A stretch of 47,099 nt of DNA from positions 1-47,099 of the forward strand of contig CAJMMA010000011.1 of the NCBI GenBank assembly GCA_905214435.1, written 5' to 3'. The position numbers and the translations under genes were made by a program. The notes beneath the pieces are model-generated. The model made no database searches, was not told the origin of the DNA, and saw nothing but the letters and a program-made list of their open reading frames with translations. Of the stretch, positions 1 to 8,176 are shown one piece after another. Position 1 is the stretch's first letter; every line of letters begins with the position of its first letter. Source of the stretch: an uncultured bacterium. Lineage in GTDB: Bacteria; Actinomycetota; Coriobacteriia; Coriobacteriales; Coriobacteriaceae.

Positions 1-31
1 CTCTTGACAGCGGATTGGGTCATATGAGCGA

Positions 32-171
32 AAGCCCGCCAGAGCGAGCAAGGTGACGTGAAATGAAAGGGCGCTGACCTTCTGGTCGCGCCCTTGAAAT
101 TGAACGTCAGATTGCCGCTCTGGCGGGCTTGCAGCGTCGAGCGGTTGCGGCGTTTGGTAAAACGCCGCAAC
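32..171. ncRNA. Structured element, copy 1 (candidate structured RNA)
   Basis: Four helices can be drawn. P1 pairs 32-46 with 116-130 (15 bp, no mismatch). P2 pairs 54-59 with 104-109. A short helix 62-64/99-101 leads to P3, 67-74/88-95 plus 76-79/84-87, with a TTCT loop. GCAGCGTCGA (131-140) follows P1 directly, then hairpin P4, 144-155/160-171, with loop GGTA. The element ends 3 bases from the stop codon of the minus-strand lipoprotein gene. A second full copy lies at 14952-15091, where P1, P4 and the pair 64:99 differ in sequence but still pair. The transcribed strand is not settled. No known family is assigned. Confidence 0.6.
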
Positions 172-174
172 GAA

Positions 175-732
175 CTAGTTCATCATTGCATTCATCATCT
201 CGGTGGTTGCGGAATCGTCGGCAGACCACTCGTTATCCTCGTTGGCGGAATACTTAAAGGTGACCTTGGTGTCCTTGGGCTTGGCGGCCTTGGTCACATC
301 GACCATAACCTGACCGGCCATCTTGTACAGCTCGTCATCGGAAGGAACCGTATCAAGCGCGGCGACCTTCTCCTGATACTGGGTGGAAAAGTCCTCGACG
401 ATCTGATTCATGGACTTGCAGGTAATCGTGACCTCGGCGGTCGCGACACCCTTGTCCTCATCGACCGTTACGTCGCCGATCTCGTAGTCAAAGCCCTCGA
501 GATAGGTCTTGGCATACTCCTTGGGATCGATACCCAGCTGCTCGAACTCGTCGCCCGAAGCCTCTTCCAGGCCGGCGAGGAAGTCGTCGCCACCGTTCTT
601 GACCTCGTCAAACTGCGTCGTAAGATCCTCGGTAATGAGCTCCTCAACCGAAGGACCTCCGCAGCCGGAAAGCACAACCACGCACGCGACCAGAGCAGCC
701 ATCAGGGGCGCAAGCAGCAGCTTCTTCTTCAT
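175..732 (-). CDS. Putative lipoprotein of unknown function
   Basis: The 185-residue product has a typical lipoprotein signal: KKK at residues 2-4, a hydrophobic stretch, and the lipobox LSGC with Cys24 as the lipidation site. It is therefore probably anchored outside the membrane. The mature part is acidic and contains no motif I recognise; an eight-residue helix-rich start (VEELITEDLT) suggests a small ligand-binding or scaffold domain such as those in DUF5105-like lipoproteins, but this is a guess. The start at 732 is chosen over the longer reading frame because GGGAGGA sits just upstream and the signal peptide begins there. Downstream, the structured element at 32-171 begins 3 bases after the stop. 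It appears to be a single-gene unit. Confidence 0.8.
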   Translation of the reverse strand: MKKKLLLAPLMAALVACVVVLSGCGGPSVEELITEDLTTQFDEVKNGGDDFLAGLEEASGDEFEQLGIDPKEYAKTYLEGFDYEIGDVTVDEDKGVATAEVTITCKSMNQIVEDFSTQYQEKVAALDTVPSDDELYKMAGQVMVDVTKAAKPKDTKVTFKYSANEDNEWSADDSATTEMMNAMMN

Positions 733-795
733 GACATTCCTCCCAACAAGCGGCACCGCGCTTCCCAACACGGTGCACGTCGTAACAATAAGGCC

Positions 796-825
796 ATACT
801 AGCCGCTAACGAACACCCCCGGCAA
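796..825 (-). promoter_or_regulatory. Possible promoter of the lipoprotein gene
   Basis: Read on the minus strand, TTGCCG (820-825) and TAGTAT (796-801) are separated by 18 bases, about 65 bases before the start codon. The -35 match is weak, so this is only a candidate. Confidence 0.3.
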
Positions 826-907
826 AGCAAAAGCGCAGTCGGCTCGATTTAACGTCCGAACGGTTTACCGGTCCGCCCAACGTGCAATAAAACGTTCCGC
901 CGCATTG

Positions 908-944
908 TAATAAAAAAGGGCGGCCGGATAACCCGGCCACCCTT
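908..944 (-). terminator. Intrinsic terminator after the EIIA gene
   Basis: On the minus strand a 12-bp stem (933-944 with 916-927, one T-G pair) with a 5-base loop is followed by a run of six T. It lies 24 bases after the stop codon of the EIIA gene. Confidence 0.85.
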
Positions 945-967
945 GCACATCCTTATGTTGCCGCAGT

Positions 968-1504
968 TTACTTGCGGACGACCTTGACGATGGCATCGCC
1001 GGCGGCGACAGCAGAGTCAGCCTCGACGGCGAGCTCGACGTCGGCGAACTCGGCGGTGTTGGACACAGCCACGACGACGCAGTCCTTGTAGCCGGCAGCG
1101 GCGATCTTGGCGCGGTCGATCTTGAGCATGGGCTGGCCAGCCTTAACGACGTCGTCGGCCTTGACGAAGCCCTCGAAGCCGTCGCCGTTCATGTTGACGG
1201 TATCGACGCCAACGTGCACCAGAACCTCGATGCCGTTATCAGACTGCAGACCCACGGCGTGACCCATGGTGACGGTCACCTTGCCGTCGCAGGGAGCGTA
1301 GACCAGGTCGTCCTCAGGCCACACAGCGCAGCCCTTGCCCAGAACCTCGCCACCAAAGACGGGATCGGGCACGTCGGCCATCTTGATGACCTTGCCCTTG
1401 ACGGGCGAGCACAGCACGTCGGCGCCAGCAGAAGCAGAGATGGAGGCAGGAGCAGCGGCAGCCGCGGGCTCAGCCTTCTTCTTGAACATGTCAAACAGAC
1501 CCAT
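968..1504 (-). CDS. crr: PTS EIIA component, glucose (Crr) family
   Basis: This 178-residue protein is a stand-alone EIIA of the glucose superfamily, the cytoplasmic phosphocarrier between HPr and a sugar-specific EIIB. The family core is visible: SPVKGKVI (33-40), the first active-site His in GHAVG (82), and the phosphorylated His97 in LVHVGVDTV. A short Ala-rich linker (13-24) follows the N-terminal MGLFDMFKKK helix. The start at 1504 has AGGAG at good spacing. The EIIBC permease at 9698-11125 lacks its own EIIA domain, so this protein may serve it; that pairing is inferred. A good promoter lies upstream and a terminator downstream, so it seems monocistronic. Confidence 0.93.
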   Translation of the reverse strand: MGLFDMFKKKAEPAAAAAPASISASAGADVLCSPVKGKVIKMADVPDPVFGGEVLGKGCAVWPEDDLVYAPCDGKVTVTMGHAVGLQSDNGIEVLVHVGVDTVNMNGDGFEGFVKADDVVKAGQPMLKIDRAKIAAAGYKDCVVVAVSNTAEFADVELAVEADSAVAAGDAIVKVVRK

Positions 1505-1525
1505 ACGTTTTCTCCTCTTGATTAA

Positions 1526-1582
1526 GCGCAACGTTTTGCGCATGCCTACGGTGATTATAGTGCCAAATGGCCAAAATGCTAA
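1526..1582 (-). promoter_or_regulatory. Promoter and leader palindrome of the EIIA gene
   Basis: On the minus strand TTAGCA (1577-1582) and a perfect TATAAT (1554-1559) are spaced by 17 bases. Between the promoter and the start codon lies GCGCAACGTTTTGCGC (1526-1541), with 6-bp arms and a 4-base centre, which could be an operator or a small leader hairpin. Confidence 0.6.
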
Positions 1583-1680
1583 GGCGAGGGCTCGAATCGC
1601 AAGCCCTTCCCAAGACCTTTGCCCCGACGGCGCTCAGATTGCCGATTAGCCCTCGATAAGCCCCAGATGCACAAAAGCGT

Positions 1681-1733
1681 ATCAGATGGCCGCGCAGCGT
1701 CGACCGGTCCGGCGTTCGTTAGAACGCCGGAAC
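1681..1733. ncRNA. Structured element, copy 3 (shortened)
   Basis: This shares with copies 1 and 2 an AGAT(T)G stretch, the identical decamer GCAGCGTCGA (1694-1703) and a following hairpin. Here the hairpin pairs 1708-1717 with 1722-1731, loop GTTA, in new sequence. It ends 4 bases from the stop codon of the GH1 gene. The large P1-P3 domain is absent or unrecognisable, so this is a partial relative. Confidence 0.4.
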
Positions 1734-1737
1734 ATAG

Positions 1738-3177
1738 CTACTCCAGGCCCTCGGTGCCGTTGGACTTGATGATCTTCTGGTAGGCGAAGAAGCTGTCCTT
1801 GCGGCGACGCTCGTAGGTACCGGTGCCGTCGTCGTACTTATCGACGTGAATGAAGCCGTAACGCTTGCGCATCTCGCCGGTGCCGGCAGAAACCAGGTCG
1901 ATGGGGCCCCACCAGGTGTAGCCGATCAGGTCGACGCCGTCCTCGATGGCCTCGCCCATGGCCTTGACATGGCTCTGAAGGTAGGCGATGCGGTACGGGT
2001 CGTGGATCGAGCCGTCCTGATCGACCTCGTCGTAGGCGCCCATGCCGTTCTCGACCACCATCAGCGGAATCTCGTAGCGGGCGTAAATCTCGTTAAGGGC
2101 GATGCGCAGGCCCAGCGGATCGATCTGCCAGCCCCAGTCGGTGGACTCCAGATAGGGGTTCTTGCCGCCAAAGGTCATGTTGCCCTCGGTCATTTCGTGA
2201 TCCTTGTGGGTGCTCACGGTGCCGGACATGTAGTAGCTAAAGGTGTAGAAATCGACCTTGCCGTCGGCGATATCCTGCAGGTCGCCGTCCTCCATCACGA
2301 GCTCGACGTCGTTCTCGGCCCAGAAGCGCTTGGCATAGAACGGGTACTTGCCGCGCACCTGCACGTCGGAGCAGTACCAGTTCATGGAATTCATCTGCTG
2401 CTGCGTGGCGAACACGTCGGCCGGATCGCACGTGGCGGCGTAGGACAGGGTAAAGCCGTCCATATTGCCCATCTTGAACTGCGGATAGTGCTCGTGGGCG
2501 TAGCGCACAACACGGCCGCTGGCGACAAACTGATGATGCAGGGCCTGGTAGCGCTGCTGAGCGGTGGTCTTGATGGCACTTGCCGGACCCTCGAAGCCCT
2601 GGATCAGACCGGTCTCCATCATGGCGCCTATGTCCATGGTGCCGCAGTTGATCTCGTTGAAGGTGAGCCAGAACTTGACCTTGTCCTGATAGCGGTCGAA
2701 GACGGTCTGGCAGTACTTCTCAAAGAAGCCGATGAGCTCGCGGCTCGCCCAGCCGTTGTATTTCTCGACCAGGTGATAGGGCATCTCGTAGTGGCTAAGC
2801 GTAACGAGCGGCTCGATGTTGTGCGCACGCAGGCAATCGAAGACGCGATCGTAGAAGGCGAGACCGGCCTCGTTGGGCTCGGCATCGTCACCGTTGGGGA
2901 AGATGCGGCTCCAAGAGATGGACATGCGGAACATGGTAAAGCCCATCTCGGCGAACAGCGCGATGTCCTGCTCATAGTGATGGTAGAAGTCGATACCGTC
3001 ATGGTTGGGGTAGAAGCGGTCGGGATCGATGTCGATCGTAATCTGACGCGGCTCCTTGTAGCTGCCGCCCAAGAAATGGTCGTCGACGGAAGCGCCGCGG
3101 CCGTCAACGTTCCAAGCGCCCTCAAACTGATTGGCGGCCGTGGCGCCGCCCCAGAAAAATCCCTTGGGGAATCCCAT
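1738..3177 (-). CDS. GH1 6-phospho-beta-glucosidase
   Basis: The 479-residue product has the usual length of GH1 phospho-glycosidases. It hydrolyses phosphorylated beta-glucosides brought in by the PTS, giving glucose 6-phosphate and an aglycone or sugar. The N-terminal signature FFWGGATAANQFEGAW (7-22) is intact. The acid/base Glu175 sits in TFNEIN and the nucleophile Glu376 in VVENGMG. The phosphate-binding signature near residues 430-441, SAGTGEMRKRYG, marks it as a 6-phospho enzyme rather than a plain beta-glucosidase. The start at 3177 follows GAGGAGG and coincides with the family's N-terminus. The AraC regulator just upstream on the same strand may control it. A second GH1 paralogue lies at 20726-22156. 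Confidence 0.95.
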   Translation of the reverse strand: MGFPKGFFWGGATAANQFEGAWNVDGRGASVDDHFLGGSYKEPRQITIDIDPDRFYPNHDGIDFYHHYEQDIALFAEMGFTMFRMSISWSRIFPNGDDAEPNEAGLAFYDRVFDCLRAHNIEPLVTLSHYEMPYHLVEKYNGWASRELIGFFEKYCQTVFDRYQDKVKFWLTFNEINCGTMDIGAMMETGLIQGFEGPASAIKTTAQQRYQALHHQFVASGRVVRYAHEHYPQFKMGNMDGFTLSYAATCDPADVFATQQQMNSMNWYCSDVQVRGKYPFYAKRFWAENDVELVMEDGDLQDIADGKVDFYTFSYYMSGTVSTHKDHEMTEGNMTFGGKNPYLESTDWGWQIDPLGLRIALNEIYARYEIPLMVVENGMGAYDEVDQDGSIHDPYRIAYLQSHVKAMGEAIEDGVDLIGYTWWGPIDLVSAGTGEMRKRYGFIHVDKYDDGTGTYERRRKDSFFAYQKIIKSNGTEGLE

Positions 3178-3347
3178 AGGTGCCTCCTCGCTCATGCGTG
3201 TTGCTGATGAGATGAGTATGCCGCCGAGCCGCTCCGGGCCAAGGCGAAGGCGCCGATTTGGACACTTCTTTTCGCGGGGGCGCACCGCAGCGCCGCTCCA
3301 GCTGAAACTTTTTGACACCGAGAGAGCAAAGGCGATTCGCCCCGCGC

Positions 3348-4367
3348 CTACCGGCGGTATGCCGCGGGGGTGCAGCCGTACTTGTCGCGAAATTTACGGT
3401 AGAAGAAGCTCATGTTTTCATAGCCCACCGCATGCGCGGCCGCCTCGGCCGTGGCGCCACCGCGCAAGAGCTCCGCCGCGCACACCAGACGTCGCTCCTG
3501 CACAAGCTGCCGAAAGGTCTTGCCCACATGGCGCTTGAGCAGGGCCGTCGCATAATTTGGACTCAAGCTAAACGCTGCCGCCATCCCCTCGAGGGAGCAC
3601 GCGGCAAACTCGCGATCGATATAGCCGAGCATTCCTGTCACCAGGGCAGTGGGCCCTGCCGCACCGTCCGCCACGCCGCGCACCAGCTCGCGCTCGTAAC
3701 AATCCATGAGCTCGGCCAAAAACAGCTGAAACAGACGCAGGACGATTTCGGGGCTGTTGGGGCTCGGGTCGTACAGCTCGCAGAGCATCTCCTGCATGTA
3801 GCGCCACACGCGCCGGCTCTCGCCGCAACGAAAGCGCACGTGCCCGCGATGGTCGGTCTCGCTGTTGAGCGCGTTGAACAAAAACCTCGAGACCGCGCTC
3901 TCGCGCGAGAGGCTCGACTCCAGGCTCCGGCGCAAAAATGCACGTGAAACGGTCATGCTCAGCATGATGTCGTCCTCGCCGAGCGCCGCCACCGCGTGCG
4001 GGCAGGCGGCGTCGAGCAGCAGCACCTCGTTGCGCTCGAGCACGAGCTCCTCCCCCGCCACCGTCTGTGGGCAGTGCCCGCGATACACATAGCTGATCTC
4101 GACGTAGTCGTGCACATGCTCGGGCACCGCGCTAAAGCGCGAGTTTCTCCTGATCATCAGGCCAGCCGGCATTCCGGCCTGAGCATATTCCGCCCCAATC
4201 TGCCCAATCTTTCGCACCGACCGTCCATCGACTTCAACGCGCTCGGTCATGGTCGACCAGTCGAAGGGAGCCTCGTCCCTATAGCGCCTCTCGCTGGCGC
4301 TCAGCTCGCTCAGCAGACGCTCGAGCTCCAAGATTTCCATGGCCACGCCAATCGTTGATTCGGTCAT
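3348..4367 (-). CDS. AraC-family transcriptional regulator with cupin-like sensor domain
   Basis: This 339-residue protein has an N-terminal AraC-type ligand-binding half, with VPEHVHDYVEISYVYRG (about 85-105) as the cupin beta-strand region. The C-terminal DNA-binding half has two helix-turn-helix units; GKTFRQLVQERRLVCAAELL and GYENMSFFYRKFRDKYGCTP are the recognisable parts. It is probably a sugar-responsive activator. It is divergent from the large glycosidase at 4465 with about 97 bases between starts, the classical arrangement for local control, and it could also act on the GH1 gene downstream. The start is uncertain: ATG at 4367 (used) and 4340 both have weak ribosome-binding sites. 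Confidence 0.9.
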   Translation of the reverse strand: MTESTIGVAMEILELERLLSELSASERRYRDEAPFDWSTMTERVEVDGRSVRKIGQIGAEYAQAGMPAGLMIRRNSRFSAVPEHVHDYVEISYVYRGHCPQTVAGEELVLERNEVLLLDAACPHAVAALGEDDIMLSMTVSRAFLRRSLESSLSRESAVSRFLFNALNSETDHRGHVRFRCGESRRVWRYMQEMLCELYDPSPNSPEIVLRLFQLFLAELMDCYERELVRGVADGAAGPTALVTGMLGYIDREFAACSLEGMAAAFSLSPNYATALLKRHVGKTFRQLVQERRLVCAAELLRGGATAEAAAHAVGYENMSFFYRKFRDKYGCTPAAYRR

Positions 4368-4464
4368 ATTCTGTCGTGATTTGGATATTAGCACGCCGCC
4401 GCCCGCACGCCACAATGGTGCCATGCAACATACGGTGTTCCACATCGACCCGCAAGGAGGATCC

Positions 4465-7056
4465 ATGTCCGCGTACTACCAGCAGGTGCTCAAGGGTGCC
4501 TACGACAACCACGTGCTTCCGTTTTTGTGGATGAAGGGCGAGGACCATAAGACCATTGCCGAGTATCTGGAGAAGATCGCCGGCGCCGATATCCACGAAG
4601 TCTGCCTCGAGAGCCGCCCGCACCCCGATTTTTGCGGCGAAGGCTGGTGGCGCGACCTGCGCTTTGTGATTGACACGTGCAAGCAGCTGGACCTCAAGAT
4701 CTGGATCCTGGACGATGCGCACTTCCCCACCGGATACGCCAACGGCGCCGTCAAGGAAGCCGCACCCGAGCTCCACAAAATCGTGCTCACACACCGCACG
4801 CTCGACATCGTGGGTCCCACGCCGCAGGCGAGCATCGCGCTCACCAACATGTTTGACAAAACGGAGCGCTTCTATGGCGTGACGTTTATGCAGGAAGGGC
4901 ACGCCGTCGAGGTCGAGCACCGCATAATCGAAGATGCAGACGGCAAGCCCTGCCGCCTGGTCTTTGATGCACCGGCCGGCATCACGCAGGCGTGCGTGAT
5001 GTTCACGAGCGGCAAGACCTCCTACAACGAGGACTACATCAACATGGTCGACCGCGCCTCGGTGGCGCAGCTCATCGATGCCGTCTACGAGCCGCATTTT
5101 GAGCATCTGGGCGATGAGTTTGGCAAGACCATCCTGGGCTTTTTCTCGGACGAGCCGGGGTTTGCCAACGAGAAGGGCACCACGGGCCCGGATGGCATCT
5201 CGGACACGCTCATCGGCAAGGCCACCGCGCCCCTACCTTGGTCGGCCGAGCTCGAGCGTCGCCTGCGCGCGGCGCTGGGCGAGCGCTATCTGGACGAGCT
5301 CCCGCACCTGTGGGATCGCGAGCCGGCCGGCGCGCACGCGCGTCACGTGTACATGGACATCGCGAGCACCCTCTATAAGGAGTGCTTCTGCGACCAGCTC
5401 GGAGACTGGTGCCGCGCGCGCGGCGTGCAGTACATCGGCCACGTTATCGAGGACAAGGACTGCCACGCGCGCCTGGGCGTGGGCGCCGGGCACTACTTCC
5501 GCGCCGTGGGCGGTCAGGACATGGCGGGCGTCGACATCGTGATCAACCAGCTGGTACCCGGCATGGACCGTGGCCTTCACAGCTACGGCCGCGGCGTGTG
5601 GGACCTGGAGTTCTACAACTACGTGCTGCCCAAGCTGGGCTCCTCGGCGGCGCACCTCGACCCCAAAAAGCAGGGGCGCTGCATGGCCGAGGTCTTTGGC
5701 GCCTTTGGCTGGCACGAGGGCCTGCGCGAGATGAAGTGGATCGCCGATCATTTTTTGGTGCGCGGCGTCAACTGGTTTGTGCCGCACGCCTTTAGCATGG
5801 CCGCCTTCCCCGACTGGGACTGCCCGCCGCACTTCTACGCGCATGGCCAGAACCCCCAGTTTGCGCACTTCGGCAAGCTCATGAGCTATATGAACCGCAC
5901 CTCGAGCCTGCTTTCGGGCGGGCGCGCAACGACTCCGGTGGCGCTTCTCTACCATGCCGATGCCGAGTGGGCAGGCGAGGCGGACTTTATGCAGCATGCC
6001 GCCGCCGAGCTTATGCGCGCGCAGATCGACTTTGACATTGTGCCGGCAGAGGCATTTGAGGATACCGAGCGCTATACCGTGGAGGTTGCCACAGACGGTA
6101 GCGGCTTTAGCGTGAACGGTCAGGCGTACCGCTGTCTGGTCATGCCCAGAGCCGAATATGCCGGCGGGGCAGTGCTCGACTTTGCCGTGCGTGCCGCGGC
6201 CGCAGGCGTTGCCGTGTATGCGCTGAATGAGTTGCCGAGCAAGCGCTACGACGGCGATATTGCAGGCCGTGAGGGCTTTGCCCCCGTGGAGGCCCGCGAG
6301 CTTGCAGGCGTTTGCGTTGTTGCTACCTCCGAGCTTGCGAGCGCGCTCGCCACAGCCGGCATGAAGACCGTGGCGAGCGCCGAGCCGCAGCCGTGGCTGC
6401 GCGCCCTGCGCTACGATCGCGCGGGCGAGACCTATCTGATGCTCGTCAACGAGCACCCCAAGCAGGGCATCTCCACTCAGGTTGCGTTTGCCGACGGCAC
6501 GTCCGTTGCAGGCGTGCGCCTCGATCTGCTCAACGGCAGCGCACCCGTCGCCTTTGATGGCGCGCTCGAGCTTGCGCCCTACGAGAGCTGCATCGTGGTG
6601 CTCGGGGCCGCAGGTTCTGCTAGCGCGGCGACTGCTAAAGACGAAGCCGCGTGCATCGACGGCCCTTGGACGGTCGCCTTCTCCGCCCCCGGCGCCGATG
6701 CCTTTGACGAGCCTATTGAGCTTGCGGGCCTGCACGACCTTTCCTTTGTCGAGTTCCCCGACAAGGCGGGCACCTTCCGCTACCGGGCGAACTTCGACGT
6801 TACCGAGGACCTCGACCGCGCCGTGCTCGACCTGGGCGAGGTCTTTGAGACCGCAACCGTCACCCTCGACGGCAAATCCCTCGGCACCCGCATCTGCCCG
6901 CCCTACCGCTTTGAGCTCGACAGCCTTGCCGCCGGAGAGCACGCGCTCACGGTCGACGTCATCAACACCCTCGACCACGCCATCCCCGACATGTTCGCCC
7001 TCACCGAACCCTCCGAGCCCAGCGGCACGCTCGGCCCCGTCCGCGTGCTCGGCTAA
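4465..7056 (+). CDS. Large predicted glycoside hydrolase (GH106/rhamnosidase-like, with GH2-type sugar-binding domain)
   Basis: The 863-residue protein has no signal peptide, so it should act in the cytoplasm. The N-terminal part looks like a TIM-barrel glycosidase: LPFLWMKGED (18-27), ESRPHPDFCG (49-58) and WILDDAHFPTGYANG (80-94), with clustered acidic residues typical of active sites, and FFSDEPGF further on. The last 200 residues, from about 730, read like a jelly-roll sugar-binding domain of the GH2 type (FRYRANFDV, VTLDGKSLG, LTVDVINTLDH). Such proteins are commonly called GH106-like or GH2-related; alpha-L-rhamnosidase activity is only a family-level guess. The start at 4465 has AAGGAGG four bases upstream. 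It is divergent from the AraC gene. Confidence 0.7.
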   Translation: MSAYYQQVLKGAYDNHVLPFLWMKGEDHKTIAEYLEKIAGADIHEVCLESRPHPDFCGEGWWRDLRFVIDTCKQLDLKIWILDDAHFPTGYANGAVKEAAPELHKIVLTHRTLDIVGPTPQASIALTNMFDKTERFYGVTFMQEGHAVEVEHRIIEDADGKPCRLVFDAPAGITQACVMFTSGKTSYNEDYINMVDRASVAQLIDAVYEPHFEHLGDEFGKTILGFFSDEPGFANEKGTTGPDGISDTLIGKATAPLPWSAELERRLRAALGERYLDELPHLWDREPAGAHARHVYMDIASTLYKECFCDQLGDWCRARGVQYIGHVIEDKDCHARLGVGAGHYFRAVGGQDMAGVDIVINQLVPGMDRGLHSYGRGVWDLEFYNYVLPKLGSSAAHLDPKKQGRCMAEVFGAFGWHEGLREMKWIADHFLVRGVNWFVPHAFSMAAFPDWDCPPHFYAHGQNPQFAHFGKLMSYMNRTSSLLSGGRATTPVALLYHADAEWAGEADFMQHAAAELMRAQIDFDIVPAEAFEDTERYTVEVATDGSGFSVNGQAYRCLVMPRAEYAGGAVLDFAVRAAAAGVAVYALNELPSKRYDGDIAGREGFAPVEARELAGVCVVATSELASALATAGMKTVASAEPQPWLRALRYDRAGETYLMLVNEHPKQGISTQVAFADGTSVAGVRLDLLNGSAPVAFDGALELAPYESCIVVLGAAGSASAATAKDEAACIDGPWTVAFSAPGADAFDEPIELAGLHDLSFVEFPDKAGTFRYRANFDVTEDLDRAVLDLGEVFETATVTLDGKSLGTRICPPYRFELDSLAAGEHALTVDVINTLDHAIPDMFALTEPSEPSGTLGPVRVLG

Positions 7057-7144
7057 CAATCTCGCGCAACAACGCCCGGCTTGCTCTAGGCGTTTTATTT
7101 ACCGCTATGATTGATACATCGCGATACGAACGCATAGGAGCCGC

Positions 7145-7999
7145 ATGGACATCAAGCGAAAGATCATGCAAGACAAGGGGCTCACCCCCACCGAGCAGCA
7201 GCTCGGGCAGACGGTTCTCGCCATGGGCGAGAACGTTCGCGGGCTCTCCATCAAGGAATTTGCGCGCCAGGCCAATGTCTCCGTCGCGAGCATCCACCGC
7301 TTTTGCAAAAAGCTCGGCCTTGAGGGCTTTAAAGAGCTCAAGGTCGAGCTGGTGCGCGCAGCCTTGCGCGCAGACTCCACCCCCGAGGTGGATATCGACT
7401 TTCCCTTCGATGCCACCTCCACCCCCGCACAGGTAATGGAACGCATGGAGAGCCTCTATCAGACCACATTGGCCGAAACGCAAGAGCTACTCGACCCCGC
7501 ACAGCTCGACTACGCCGCCAAGCTCGTCTTGCGCGCCGGCACCGTGGATATCTACACGGGCTCGCATAACCTGTATCCAGCGGGAATGTTTCGCGATCGC
7601 CTGCTCTCTGCCGGCAAAAGCGCGACGTGCTACGACAATGTCGAGGCCCAAGTGCGCACGGCGCTCGCCTCGGGCCCCGACCATGCTGCAATCGTCATCT
7701 CCTACAGCGGCCTTGCCCCCAACCTCAAGGATATTTTGCCAATTCTCAGCAGTCGGAATGTCCCGGTCATAGTCATCGGCACGCCATACTGTGCCCGCAT
7801 TCACCCCGGCTTTGCCGCCTATCTCACGGTGAGCGACCACGAGAGCATGACGCACCGCATCACGCAGTTCGCCAGCCACATCGCTGTGCAATACGTGCTC
7901 GATTCGCTCTATAGCAGCTACTTTGCCAAAGATTACGCCCGTTGCGCCGAGTTCCTCGAGCGCTCGTTTCCCTACACCCGCCTCCCGGGACTCAAATAG
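7145..7999 (+). CDS. RpiR-family transcriptional regulator (HTH plus SIS domain)
   Basis: The 284-residue product has an N-terminal RpiR-type helix-turn-helix: TPTEQQLGQTVLAMGENV (14-31), then IKEFARQANVSVASIHRFCKKLG (37-59). A C-terminal sugar-isomerase (SIS) domain follows from about residue 105, with DIYTGSHNLYP and AIVISYSG, the usual phosphosugar-binding strand. RpiR proteins sense sugar phosphates and control catabolic genes. It follows the glycosidase by 88 bases on the same strand and has AGGAG before the start, so it may be in the same transcript or act on it. Its effector is not visible from sequence. Confidence 0.93.
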   Translation: MDIKRKIMQDKGLTPTEQQLGQTVLAMGENVRGLSIKEFARQANVSVASIHRFCKKLGLEGFKELKVELVRAALRADSTPEVDIDFPFDATSTPAQVMERMESLYQTTLAETQELLDPAQLDYAAKLVLRAGTVDIYTGSHNLYPAGMFRDRLLSAGKSATCYDNVEAQVRTALASGPDHAAIVISYSGLAPNLKDILPILSSRNVPVIVIGTPYCARIHPGFAAYLTVSDHESMTHRITQFASHIAVQYVLDSLYSSYFAKDYARCAEFLERSFPYTRLPGLK

Positions 8000-8031
8000 A
8001 CCGAGCGAGGATTTTTGGACACCCGAATCAC

Positions 8032-8165
8032 GAGAGTGGATAATCTCCCACTTTGAGCCCCCAAACAGGCCAAAAACGGGAGATTGTCCACTCTCATTCT
8101 ATGAGCAGTCATTGGGGACGTTCTTAAACGACTAGTCAAACAAGAACGTCCCCAACGACTATGTT
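8032..8165. repeat. Two intergenic palindromic repeats
   Basis: The first palindrome has arms 8032-8049 and 8078-8095 (17 of 18 pairs) around a 28-base centre, and recurs at 14808-14871. The second, TTGGGGACGTTCTT (8112-8125) with its reverse complement at 8142-8155, belongs to a family also seen at 38441-38473 and 46851-46953. They fill the gap between two convergent genes and may serve as terminators, but neither has a T tract. Confidence 0.85.
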
Positions 8166-8176
8166 GGAGCTGCGCG

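Noticed and set aside
1..31. TTGACA at 4-9 as a promoter for the first structured element
   Set aside because: No -10 sequence is found at a suitable distance; CATATG at 21-26 is too close.
1846..3207. Open 453-codon frame on the plus strand
   Set aside because: It is antisense to the GH1 gene, which has intact catalytic motifs; the composition (His, Val, Gly, Ala-rich) is what the opposite strand of GC-rich coding DNA gives.
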